Source: Hyphomicrobiales bacterium
GTDB taxonomy: Bacteria; Pseudomonadota; Alphaproteobacteria; Rhizobiales; Aestuariivirgaceae
DNA length: 8,599 bases
NCBI GenBank assembly: GCA_013002595.1
Contig: JABDJG010000007.1
Location: 1 to 8,599 of the forward strand
Direction of reading: 5' to 3'
The position numbers and the translations under genes were made by a program. A model generated the notes under the pieces. That model searched no databases, was not told where the DNA came from, and was given only the letters and a program-made list of their open reading frames with translations. Shown here one piece after another: positions 1-5,985 of the stretch (positions within the stretch are counted from its first letter, which is position 1; each line of letters opens with the position of its first letter).

Positions 1-467
1 GTACTGAAGACATTGGGGTCCTTGAACGCTGCCTGAGCGCGCGCATCGGGCGCAAATATTGCAGATGTACCGGCGACGTCAAAGTAACCCAGCAGTCCGC
101 TCAATGCGGCAACAACCGCCGTCAAAATATAGGCATTGCGGATCACCGCCATGGTCTTCATCGGTGATTTGGCACAGACAAAGGCAAAGAACATGGCCAT
201 GACCGCCATGTAAAACGACGTCACCATGAACATTACGGCTTTTGAATCACCGCTGACCGGCACCAACGAAAGAGCGCCGCCGACATTGTAAAGCAGGAGA
301 AACACGATGAACGGCACCATCGTGCGGGTTACCGTCATGCCGTGCGCCAGATAGATGAGCAGGGTCAGCAGGAACATGAACTCATATGGCGAAGGCTCGA
401 TGAAGACCAGCCAGCTACTGGCGATCAGCAGCCACAGCACGCCGCGCTGAACCATCTCCAGCGGCAT
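1..467 (-). CDS. O-antigen ligase/polymerase-type membrane protein (partial, N-terminal part)
   Basis: Minus-strand reading frame open from the ATG at 467 to the window edge, about 155 residues, with the C-terminus outside. The visible part is very hydrophobic, with about five membrane segments, for example VLWLLIASSWLVFI, FMFLLTLLIYLAHG, MVPFIVFLLLYNVGGAL and VMFMVTSFYMAVMAMFFAF. It ends with FKDPNVF, a short motif typical of the O-antigen ligase/Wzy_C family (WaaL, Wzy, ExoQ-like). Family members join repeat units or move finished chains on the periplasmic face of the inner membrane. In this setting a Wzy-like polymerase is the likeliest role, but ligase and polymerase cannot be told apart from the N-terminus. 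The start is uncertain: a TTG at 518 is in frame and would add 17 residues (LSATHHIDIAAD...), and the frame is closed by a TGA further upstream. Neither start has a clear ribosome binding site. Confidence 0.82.
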   Translation of the reverse strand, partial: MPLEMVQRGVLWLLIASSWLVFIEPSPYEFMFLLTLLIYLAHGMTVTRTMVPFIVFLLLYNVGGALSLVPVSGDSKAVMFMVTSFYMAVMAMFFAFVCAKSPMKTMAVIRNAYILTAVVAALSGLLGYFDVAGTSAIFAPDARAQAAFKDPNVFS

Positions 468-620
468 TGAATACCCGCCGCGGTCGGCGGCAATATCGAT
501 ATGATGTGTGGCACTCAAATAATCGGATCCATCCGGCAAGCTGTATTCGGGTCATTAGCACTGTGAGTCGTTTATGTTTTGTTAACCACACACCCTAGGG
601 CGTGATCGGTGGATTGCATC

Positions 621-649
621 TTTAAAATGTTGAGCGCACGCGCTATAGC
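621..649 (+). promoter_or_regulatory. Possible promoter of tRNA-Pro
   Basis: TTTAAA at 621-626 and TATAGC at 644-649 are separated by 17 bases, and the tRNA begins 9 bases after the second box. Each hexamer matches four of six positions of the sigma-70 consensus. Spacing and position fit a tRNA promoter with a very short leader, but the boxes are weak and the call is tentative. Confidence 0.25.
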
Positions 650-657
650 ACTCATGG

Positions 658-734
658 CGGAGCGTAGCGCAGCCCGGTAGCGCACCACTCTGGGGGAGTG
701 GGGGTCGCTGGTTCGAATCCAGTCGCTCCGACCA
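658..734 (+). tRNA. tRNA-Pro (anticodon GGG)
   Basis: A complete cloverleaf can be folded by eye. The acceptor stem CGGAGCG (658-664) pairs perfectly with CGCTCCG (724-730), followed by discriminator A731 and an encoded CCA (732-734). The D-arm is GCGC/GCGC around AGCCCGGTA. The anticodon stem CCACT (685-689) pairs with AGTGG (697-701) around the loop CTGGGGG, giving anticodon GGG at 692-694, which reads proline codons CCC and CCU. The T-arm is GCTGG/CCAGT around TTCGAAT, with one G-U pair. The 77-base length with CCA is normal. It stands alone, between the polysaccharide ligase/polymerase gene and a stretch without a credible gene. Confidence 0.96.
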
Positions 735-873
735 ATCAAACCTCTTCTTGTGTCAATGACCTATAAGGTGAAGGCTTTCACTTCAAATCCCGTTGTAAGT
801 TACGCTGTTACTCTATGGTCACAGTGAAGGACGGACTTTGCAATGGCGAGCGTCACAGATCGCAATGGCAAGT

Positions 874-980
874 GCCGGGGTGGCGCAACGGTAGTGCACC
901 AGCAAGCAAGACATTCCATAAAAGAATGTGACTATAGGTGTGTCGCGCGCAATCACGGAGGGTGCGTTCGAAGTTCGGCA
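874..980 (+). pseudogene. Possible decayed tRNA-like element
   Basis: A run of tRNA-like parts occurs in the right order. GCCGGGG (874-880) could pair over six positions (four Watson-Crick, two G-U) with GTTCGGC (973-979). A D-arm GCGC-AACGGTA-GTGC follows (883-897), then a perfect 6-bp stem with a 7-base loop (911-929), and finally a TTCGAAG T-loop-like element (967-973). The D-arm is close to that of the tRNA-Pro about 215 bases upstream, including CGGTAG and GCACCA. A normal T-stem is missing, the 7-base loop lacks U33, the length (about 107 bases) is wrong, and no CCA follows. It cannot be a working standard tRNA. It may be a degenerate tRNA copy, or a chance likeness. Confidence 0.22.
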
Positions 981-1063
981 ATACAGTCAGATATCGCTCC
1001 GCACGTTAACAAAAGCTGGAACAATCAGCCAGAGATGGTGCCCGAGAACCGCGAATATGACAA

Positions 1064-1071
1064 AAGGAGGT
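1064..1071 (+). promoter_or_regulatory. Very strong ribosome binding site for the acyltransferase gene
   Basis: AAGGAGGT lies four bases before the ATG at 1076. It is an essentially full complement of the 16S rRNA 3' end. It fixes the start at 1076, and it is much stronger than the site of any other gene in the window. Confidence 0.85.
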
Positions 1072-1075
1072 AGAC

Positions 1076-2146
1076 ATGCCTATCTCATGCCACGAAACAA
1101 ACTCAACTGAGAAAATTCGGCCTGTATTTCACAGCCTAAACGCGATGCGCGGCATCGCAGCGCTTGCGGTCGTGCTTTTTCACACCTCTCTTCTGACGGG
1201 CAATATGATCGTTCCGGGCGGTTATCTGGCGGTAGATCTGTTCTTTATCATGTCGGGCTGCGTCATCGCTCATGCCTATGAGAAGCGGCTGGCCGAAACG
1301 ATGTCAGTGCGTGAGTTTGCTGCCCGTCGATTGATCCGCTTTCTGCCGTTCTATCTGATCGGGCTGGTATGTGGCGTTGTGGTGGTTATGCTTTCGATGT
1401 CGGCCAACACGACCGCTGCGCCTCCGATAGCAGATATTGTGGTTGTACTGATTTTTTCATTGATGTTTCTGCCAGCGCTGCAGCTGCCGGCGTCCAGTGT
1501 GATGTTCCCGTTCAATGTGCCGGCCTGGACGCTATTCTACGAATTGGTCGTGAATCTGCTATATGCCGTTTTCAGGCGCTTCCTCAGTGACCGGGTCTTG
1601 GCAATTGTTGCAGCGGGCGCCTTGGCCGTGACGGCATGGGGCGCAAGCCGGCATGGAGACATGAACTTTGGATATACCTTGGCCGAGGCGCCAGAGGCGT
1701 TTGCCCGTACGGTGTTCAGCTTTGCTTTGGGGGTTCTGATTTTCCGACACAACCGCAACTGGCGGATACATATGCTACCGGTCATGGTGATTACCGCAGC
1801 GGCGTTCCTTGTCCCTGTTCCCACTCTTTGGCGCTGGCCTTTCGACTTGGCTGTCGTGGCGCTGATGTTCCCCGGTGTAACAGCCTTGCTGCTTGCAGCG
1901 CCCTCCAACAATTTGACCGGATTGTTCACATTGCTGGGGGATATGTCTTACGGCATATATGCCATCCACTATCCGGTCATTGGGTTGATAGGTTGGTTTG
2001 CACAGGACGTTGCGATTGATCGCATGGTACTGGCGACAGGTACGGTGGTCCTGCTCATTCCGATCAGTATCTTCATCGAACGCCGGATTGACAGGCCTTT
2101 GCGGAGCAGGCTGATGAAGGGGCTACCCGCATTCATCGCGCGGTGA
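1076..2146 (+). CDS. Acyltransferase 3 family membrane protein (OafA/ExoZ-like)
   Basis: A 356-residue integral membrane protein of the acyltransferase-3 family. Members move acetyl or other acyl groups across the inner membrane onto sugars of O-antigen, exopolysaccharide or similar glycans. The N-terminal family signature is clear: SLNAMRGIAALAVVLFH places Arg25 and the probable catalytic His36, followed by GGYLAVDLFFIMSGCVIAHAY (48-68) and the basic run RRLIRF (84-89). Near the C-terminus is SYGIYAIHYP, the usual late motif. About ten membrane segments can be seen, and the length is normal for a stand-alone member with no extra SGNH domain. The start at 1076 is set by a near-perfect ribosome binding site. 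It faces the minus-strand WcaJ-type gene end to end. An O-acetyl (or succinyl) decoration of the polymer made by this locus is the natural guess, but the acyl group and acceptor cannot be read from the sequence. Confidence 0.92.
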   Translation: MPISCHETNSTEKIRPVFHSLNAMRGIAALAVVLFHTSLLTGNMIVPGGYLAVDLFFIMSGCVIAHAYEKRLAETMSVREFAARRLIRFLPFYLIGLVCGVVVVMLSMSANTTAAPPIADIVVVLIFSLMFLPALQLPASSVMFPFNVPAWTLFYELVVNLLYAVFRRFLSDRVLAIVAAGALAVTAWGASRHGDMNFGYTLAEAPEAFARTVFSFALGVLIFRHNRNWRIHMLPVMVITAAAFLVPVPTLWRWPFDLAVVALMFPGVTALLLAAPSNNLTGLFTLLGDMSYGIYAIHYPVIGLIGWFAQDVAIDRMVLATGTVVLLIPISIFIERRIDRPLRSRLMKGLPAFIAR

Positions 2147-2219
2147 CCCGCTATTTGAACAGCATCGCTTCATCGAGCAATAGCCTTCGCATAATTGGTC
2201 CAAACGAATTTGTTGAACC

Positions 2220-2279
2220 ATGACCTCGTATTTCGGGAAGGTCATCGAACCGTCTTATTGTGGCCGACCGGCAACGGCC
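2220..2279. terminator. Possible bidirectional terminator between convergent genes
   Basis: The 137 bases between the two convergent stop codons hold two inverted repeats. ATGACCT (2220-2226) and AGGTCAT (2239-2245) form a perfect 7-bp stem with a 12-base loop. GGCCG (2262-2266) and CGGCC (2275-2279) form a 5-bp stem. Neither is followed by a proper T-run on either strand, so intrinsic termination is only suggested by position and pairing. Confidence 0.3.
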
Positions 2280-2283
2280 TTAA

Positions 2284-3822
2284 TCAATAGGCCTGATCGG
2301 TGTTGAGCAGTGCGAAAGGTGTCCGCATCAGAATGTACAGGTCAAGCATCAGCGACCAGTTCTCGATGTAATAGAGGTCGTGCTCAACCCGCTGCTGAAT
2401 CTTTTCGACCGTGTCCGTTTCGCCGCGCCAGCCGTTGATCTGTGCCCAACCTGTGATGCCGGGTTTGACCCGGTGCCGGGCATAGTAGCTTTCAACCGCT
2501 TCCTGATAGAGCGCATTGTCGGCCTTTGCCTGCGTGGCGTGCGGGCGCGGTCCAACAAGTGACAGATTGCCCTGCAAAACGTTGAACAATTGCGGCAGTT
2601 CGTCCAGGCTGGTCGCGCGGATAAACCGGCCAATGCGGGTGACGCGCGAATCGTCCCTGGTGACGAGCTGGGCTGCATCCTCATCACATCTGTCGGTATA
2701 CATCGAGCGAAACTTATAGACTTCGACCAGCTCATTGTTGAAGCCGTAGCGCTTTTGTTTGAACAGCACGGCGCCCGAGCTCTCCAGTTTGATGGCGATG
2801 GCAATAAGCAACATGACAGGGGACACCAACACCAGCGCGATCGAAGCCAGAACCTTGTCGGTGAGCGTCTTGATCATCGATTGCCCGTCGCCTAGCGGTC
2901 TGTCGAAAATGTCGAGGAACGCAACATCGCCGATGTACGAGTACGCCCGCGGGCTATAGCGCAGGATCTGTGAATTGGCGCTGAGACGGATGTCGACCGG
3001 CAGAATCCAAAGCTTGCGGGCCAGCTCAATCAATCGGCTTTCCGCCTGTACCGGCAAGGTAATGAGCAATAGATCTATCCGCATGGAGCGGGCGAACTGT
3101 TCGAGTTGATCGATCGTACCAAGTTTTGGATAACCAGCGACCATGCCTGGCGAACGCTCGTCGTCACGGTCATCAAAAATGCCTACAATTGAGACGTCGC
3201 TGTTCTTTGAACTCTCAAGCGCCTTGATCAGCCGGGCTGCTGTCTCGCCGCCGCCCACGATGAGCGCACGCCGGTTCAGGCGGCCCGCAAGTGTCCAGCG
3301 CTGTACGGCTCTGGCAACGGCAAACCGCAAAATGGTCGCCGCACCCAGGCTGGACAGCATCCAGCTGCCCAGCCATACGCGTGAGTAGTTTTCACCGATC
3401 TTGGAAAAGAACACAAAAGCCACCATCGCTGCAAAGACCGCGACCAAAGCCGCGGTCAATTTTGGCACTGCCTTGACCGGCTGTAGCAGGGCCGGCACCG
3501 AATACAACTTGGCGGCATGAAGAAAGACCGAGAATAGTCCGGAAGCTGCAATGACAAGCGGTGTGTAGACCATCAGCATGTCTGTAGTGTAGGTACCAAG
3601 ATAGATCGCATAGACCACCACCGACATCACCAACAGCAGGACAGCTTCTACCACCCGCATCGAACCGGCAACGAGATCAGCCGAAATTCGGCTGCCTTTG
3701 CCTTCGAGCTGTGGCTTGTTGTGTTTGGTTATGTCATTTCGGGTGACGTTCGCGTCACTGATGAGAGTTTCTAGTTCGTTGGTAGGAATGGTTCGATGAG
3801 GGTTGTCCGGGGCGTTGCGCAT
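2284..3822 (-). CDS. WcaJ-type undecaprenyl-phosphate sugar phosphotransferase
   Basis: A 512-residue polyprenyl-phosphate hexose-1-phosphate transferase. It would start repeat-unit synthesis by moving a sugar phosphate (often glucose-1-phosphate) from a UDP-sugar to undecaprenyl phosphate at the inner membrane. Layout: four membrane helices at about 55-175, a Rossmann-like cytoplasmic domain with GGGETAARLIKAL (190-202), then the catalytic bacterial sugar transferase domain from about 317. This holds the re-entrant helix with Ser334-Pro335, KFRSM (370-374), the catalytic Asp407-Glu408 pair in SLDELPQL, SLVGPRPH (421-428) and VKPGITGWAQINGWRGET (452-469). Length and order match the long WcaJ/HfsE/UppE-like class rather than short ExoY/PssA forms. 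The ATG at 3822 has only a poor ribosome binding site. It is the third gene of the minus-strand block but is set 130 bases behind the glycosyltransferase, so it may have its own promoter. The sugar used is not visible in the sequence. Confidence 0.95.
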   Translation of the reverse strand: MRNAPDNPHRTIPTNELETLISDANVTRNDITKHNKPQLEGKGSRISADLVAGSMRVVEAVLLLVMSVVVYAIYLGTYTTDMLMVYTPLVIAASGLFSVFLHAAKLYSVPALLQPVKAVPKLTAALVAVFAAMVAFVFFSKIGENYSRVWLGSWMLSSLGAATILRFAVARAVQRWTLAGRLNRRALIVGGGETAARLIKALESSKNSDVSIVGIFDDRDDERSPGMVAGYPKLGTIDQLEQFARSMRIDLLLITLPVQAESRLIELARKLWILPVDIRLSANSQILRYSPRAYSYIGDVAFLDIFDRPLGDGQSMIKTLTDKVLASIALVLVSPVMLLIAIAIKLESSGAVLFKQKRYGFNNELVEVYKFRSMYTDRCDEDAAQLVTRDDSRVTRIGRFIRATSLDELPQLFNVLQGNLSLVGPRPHATQAKADNALYQEAVESYYARHRVKPGITGWAQINGWRGETDTVEKIQQRVEHDLYYIENWSLMLDLYILMRTPFALLNTDQAY

Positions 3823-3845
3823 ATAGGGTTTGCTTCAAATTGGTA

Positions 3846-3863
3846 CACAGTGGTGAATCTGTG
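3846..3863. promoter_or_regulatory. Inverted repeat upstream of the WcaJ-type gene
   Basis: CACAG (3846-3850) and CTGTG (3859-3863) form a 5-bp inverted repeat with an 8-base spacer. It begins 24 bases before the start codon of the minus-strand phosphotransferase. It could be an operator or a leader hairpin. It is short enough to arise by chance. Confidence 0.2.
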
Positions 3864-3875
3864 AACAAACAAGGC

Positions 3876-3906
3876 AAAAACCGGGCCGATTGTGGCCGAA
3901 GACCCG
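3876..3906 (-). terminator. Possible intrinsic terminator after the glycosyltransferase gene
   Basis: Read on the minus strand, CGGGTC and GGCCCG form a 6-bp stem (one T-G pair) with a 13-base loop. An alternative inner stem of two GGCC blocks is possible. The stem is followed by a G and five T residues (3880-3876). It lies 47 bases past the glycosyltransferase stop and before the WcaJ-type gene, so it could lower or end read-through between the two. The stem is short, so partial termination is more likely than complete. Confidence 0.35.
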
Positions 3907-3910
3907 TATT

Positions 3911-3923
3911 TGACGTAACGTCA
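3911..3923. promoter_or_regulatory. Perfect palindrome, possible operator
   Basis: TGACGTAACGTCA is a perfect 6+1+6 palindrome in the 130-base gap between the glycosyltransferase and WcaJ-type genes. Such symmetry is typical of a site for a dimeric regulator. I cannot name the regulator. It lies 88 bases upstream of the phosphotransferase start, a reasonable place for control of a separate promoter. Confidence 0.35.
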
Positions 3924-3952
3924 TGGCTTAATTGAGGCAACTTTTCCGTCTT

Positions 3953-5056
3953 TCAGCCCGATTCTCCCAGGGCGACCTTGTAGAAGGCAAGGATTTCACG
4001 GCTCATTTCATAGACACTGAGGTGCTTCGAAGCTCTTTCAGCCAGCTCACCGGCTGCGGCAGCAAGGCAGTCAGGCGCGTCCAGGCTGTGCTGAATGATG
4101 CAAGCCAACTGCTTGGCATCGTTCGCCTCAATCAGCATCTTGTCAGGCAGAATTTCCGGTATGCCGCCGACCCGCGTTGCGATGACCGGCATTCCGGCAG
4201 CGATCGCCTCCAGGACAATATAGGGGAATGACTCAGCCCGGGACGGTATGACGACAATGCGCCCGAGCGCAAAGGCCTCCTGCGCCGGCAGGGCACCGGT
4301 AAACCGCACCCGGGCAGTGAGATTGGATTGCCGGACCTGCTCCTCGAAATGGCCCCGGTCGGCGCCGTCACCGACAATCGTCAGGCTTATATGCCGGTCG
4401 TCATCCATTTGCGCGAGCGCATCGATCAGGACATCGACCCCTTTCAGCACGCGCAACTCACCGACAAACAAAAGATCCGTTGCGTCGGGGTCGCTAACGA
4501 CAGGCTCGAACTCGTGCGGCCACAATCCGTTGTGAACTATGCCCACCGGCACGTCGCGCACCCCGACCTTTCGCTCAAAAGCGTCGTGTTCGAACTGGCA
4601 AACGAATGACAGACCTGCCGTCTTGCGCAACATCATCTTTTCGGCGCCAAGGAAAATTGCGCCCTGAGGCGTGTTCCACGCGTAGTGCAGTGCGCCGCCA
4701 TGCGGCGTGTAGATCGCTTTGGCACCGGTCTTGCCGGCGATCATACGCGCATAGAGCCCGCCTTTGGCGCCGTGACCATGCAGTATGTGTACAGGTGCCG
4801 CCTTCGCGATTGCGCCGATTGAACGCAAAGCCTGAATGTCTCCCGGCCCAGGCAGTCTTGGCATGGCGGTCCGGTGAATGCCAAGGCGGCAATACTGTTC
4901 GAGATCTGCAAGTATCTTGTCTGCCCTGTCGCCGCCGCTTTCACTGTCGCACACAATGCCGACGTCATGACCTAGCTCGGCCTGAATCTGCGCAAGGTCG
5001 CACACGTGCCGGAACAGGCCGCCAACTGGTGCACGAAGAATGTGGAATATCCGCAC
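3953..5056 (-). CDS. Glycosyltransferase family 4 (GT-B fold)
   Basis: A 367-residue retaining glycosyltransferase of the GT4 type, probably cytoplasmic and acting on the lipid-linked repeat unit. The N-terminal half holds the acceptor-side fold, with the glycine-rich turn APVGGLFRHV (9-18), HGHGAKGGLYAR (93-104) and TPHGG (117-121). The C-terminal half carries the donor site, with VGELRVLKGVDVLIDAL (198-214, Arg202 and Lys205 likely phosphate contacts). It ends with the family's E-x7-E motif, Glu275 to Glu283, in ESFPYIVLEAIAAGMPVIATRVGGIPEI. Length is normal. The start codon is GTG at 5056-5054, with a weak AAGG seven bases before it. No in-frame ATG lies nearby upstream. It follows the export lipoprotein gene after 25 bases, so the two are almost certainly co-transcribed. 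Donor sugar and linkage cannot be inferred. Confidence 0.93.
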   Translation of the reverse strand: MRIFHILRAPVGGLFRHVCDLAQIQAELGHDVGIVCDSESGGDRADKILADLEQYCRLGIHRTAMPRLPGPGDIQALRSIGAIAKAAPVHILHGHGAKGGLYARMIAGKTGAKAIYTPHGGALHYAWNTPQGAIFLGAEKMMLRKTAGLSFVCQFEHDAFERKVGVRDVPVGIVHNGLWPHEFEPVVSDPDATDLLFVGELRVLKGVDVLIDALAQMDDDRHISLTIVGDGADRGHFEEQVRQSNLTARVRFTGALPAQEAFALGRIVVIPSRAESFPYIVLEAIAAGMPVIATRVGGIPEILPDKMLIEANDAKQLACIIQHSLDAPDCLAAAAGELAERASKHLSVYEMSREILAFYKVALGESG

Positions 5057-5081
5057 TTGATAGCCTTGGTGAGCGTAGGCC

Positions 5082-5774
5082 CTAGAACCAGCGTTCCCTG
5101 ATGAAGACGATGTCGCCTGGATAAACCGATGTCGTGACGGGTACCCGATTGGTCGAGGTGCCCTCGATCGTCTTGCGGGTCAATAAAACCTTGTCCTGAT
5201 TGGCACGCGGCGAGTAGCCACCGGCAAGAGCAATGGCATTTTGTACGGTCATGCCTGCCTGATAGGGGAATGAACCGGCCCGCTGAACCTCACCAAGTAT
5301 GAAGAACGGCCTGAGATCCGTCACTTGAACCGATACGGACGGCGAACGCAGATAACCGTTTTTGAGCCGGCCGACAATCAGGTGCTCGATTTGCGGAGCC
5401 GAGAGTCCGGCGACCCGGATGGTATGGATGAGCGGCATGGAGATATTGCCGGCGCCGTCAACAAGGTACTGACCGGTCAGTTCGCGCTGGTCAAGCACGC
5501 GCACGTTGAGACGGTCGCCGGCGCCAACCCGATAACCGTTCATAAACTCGTACGCCGTCTCCTGTCCGCTGGCGCCGAACGGCGCGACGGTGCCTGATTC
5601 ATTGACCGCCGGCGAAATGGCGACGCTGCCTGTCGTCAGGCTATTTACGATCTTGCCGTCTGCGGTAACCCCGTCGCCACCCGGCTGCGACGACGGCATA
5701 TAGTCGTCCCAGGTATTGGCACAAGCACTCAGACCCAGGGCCATCGCGGCCAACAACAAATTTCGAACACTCAC
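5082..5774 (-). CDS. Outer-membrane polysaccharide export lipoprotein (Wza/GumB/HfsD-like OPX)
   Basis: Short outer-membrane polysaccharide export (OPX) protein. I chose the GTG at 5774-5772, giving 230 residues, because it yields a clean lipoprotein signal: MSVRNLLLAAMALGLSAC with Cys18 as the lipidated residue, and AGAGAG nine bases upstream. The open frame runs on to a TTG at 5813 (243 residues), but that start lacks a ribosome binding site and puts 13 polar residues before the signal. After a flexible N-terminal stretch comes the polysaccharide export domain, YRVGAGDRLNVRVLDQRELTGQYLVDGAGNI..., then one SLBB-type repeat (FFILGEVQRAGSFPYQAGMTVQNAIALAGGY). The protein ends PGDIVFIRERWF without the C-terminal membrane helix of long Wza, so it belongs to the short GumB-like class. 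It should form or cap the outer-membrane channel for the polymer, working with the co-polymerase encoded divergently. It heads the minus-strand block. Confidence 0.93.
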   Translation of the reverse strand: MSVRNLLLAAMALGLSACANTWDDYMPSSQPGGDGVTADGKIVNSLTTGSVAISPAVNESGTVAPFGASGQETAYEFMNGYRVGAGDRLNVRVLDQRELTGQYLVDGAGNISMPLIHTIRVAGLSAPQIEHLIVGRLKNGYLRSPSVSVQVTDLRPFFILGEVQRAGSFPYQAGMTVQNAIALAGGYSPRANQDKVLLTRKTIEGTSTNRVPVTTSVYPGDIVFIRERWF

Positions 5775-5820
5775 AATCGCTGACTCTCTGGAAAACGTCC
5801 AAACTGAACTCAAAGGTAAA

Positions 5821-5870
5821 CGGGTTTGGTTAGCAATCGCTTAAAGCTCTCGGATTTTTGCGGGTTTTTG
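5821..5870 (+). repeat. Helically phased short repeats in the divergent promoter
   Basis: CGGATTTTTG (5851-5860) and CGGGTTTTTG (5861-5870) are tandem decamers differing at one base. A third, looser copy, CGGGTTTGGT, starts at 5821. The three starts are 30 and 10 bases apart, so all lie on the same face of the helix. This could mark a regulator-binding array or phased T-tract curvature. Confidence 0.45.
5828..5844 (-). promoter_or_regulatory. CtrA-like binding site
   Basis: On the minus strand the bases read TTAA, seven bases, CTAACC. The alphaproteobacterial CtrA consensus is TTAA-N7-TTAA(C), so this differs at one position. It lies about 55 bases upstream of the export lipoprotein start, where an activating CtrA dimer is often found. 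Single near-matches also occur by chance. Confidence 0.3.
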
Positions 5871-5985
5871 GTGCCGCCGGAGGCAGGTTTGTTAAGGAAT
5901 TGGTTACCATGATCAAGCCATGCTCTCTTTTTGATGCCGCACCGATTCCGTTGCGCAGATTTTAAAAGAGCGCAGAACTCTCAAC

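Larger units (their letters stand above)
735..1075. other. Gene-poor stretch after tRNA-Pro, with hairpins and a tRNA-like remnant
   Basis: I see no credible gene here. Two overlapping short frames (843-1073 and 928-1110) have unnatural, low-hydrophobicity compositions and no homology I recognise. Visible structure: a small hairpin at about 765-782 (AGGTGAA/TTCACTT with one G-U pair) without a T-run; the 8-mer GCAATGGC at 840-847 and again at 862-869, 22 bases apart; a D-arm-like hairpin at 879-900; a perfect 6-bp hairpin with a 7-base loop at 911-929 (ACATTC/GAATGT); and TCGCTCCG at 994-1001, the same eight bases that end the tRNA-Pro acceptor stem (723-730). The stretch ends in the strong ribosome binding site of the acyltransferase gene, so it must also hold that gene's leader unless transcription comes from further upstream. 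Confidence 0.6.
5775..5985. promoter_or_regulatory. Divergent promoter region between export lipoprotein and co-polymerase genes
   Basis: This is the only divergent gap in the window, so it must drive the export operon to the left and the co-polymerase to the right. It contains three copies of a CGG[AG]TTT-rich decamer at 5821, 5851 and 5861, a CtrA-like half-palindrome on the minus strand at 5828-5844, and a run TTGTTAAGGAATTGGTTACC at 5889-5908. I could not find a convincing pair of sigma-70 boxes for either direction. A short frame beginning ATG 5909 (18 codons, stop at 5963-5965) is probably not translated. Confidence 0.6.

Noticed and set aside
593..600. CCCTAGGG palindrome upstream of tRNA-Pro
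   Set aside because: An isolated 8-base palindrome without further symmetry or repeats is expected by chance.
843..1110. Two overlapping short plus-strand frames (76 and 60 codons) after tRNA-Pro
   Set aside because: No ribosome binding site, no recognisable family, overlapping frames of similar quality, and the region carries RNA-like hairpins instead.
1537..1929. Antisense 130-codon frame inside the acyltransferase gene
   Set aside because: It lies wholly within a well-supported gene on the other strand and its translation has no domain or plausible composition.
4606..5085. Plus-strand 159-codon frame opposite the glycosyltransferase
   Set aside because: Arg- and Cys-rich shadow of a confident GT4 gene, without a family signature.
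5893..5908. TTAAGGAATTGGTTACC as a second CtrA site
   Set aside because: The spacing is eight instead of seven and the second half reads TTAC, so it does not match well enough.
5909..5965. 18-codon frame before the co-polymerase, considered as a leader peptide
   Set aside because: No ribosome binding site, no run of regulatory codons and no attenuator hairpin after it.
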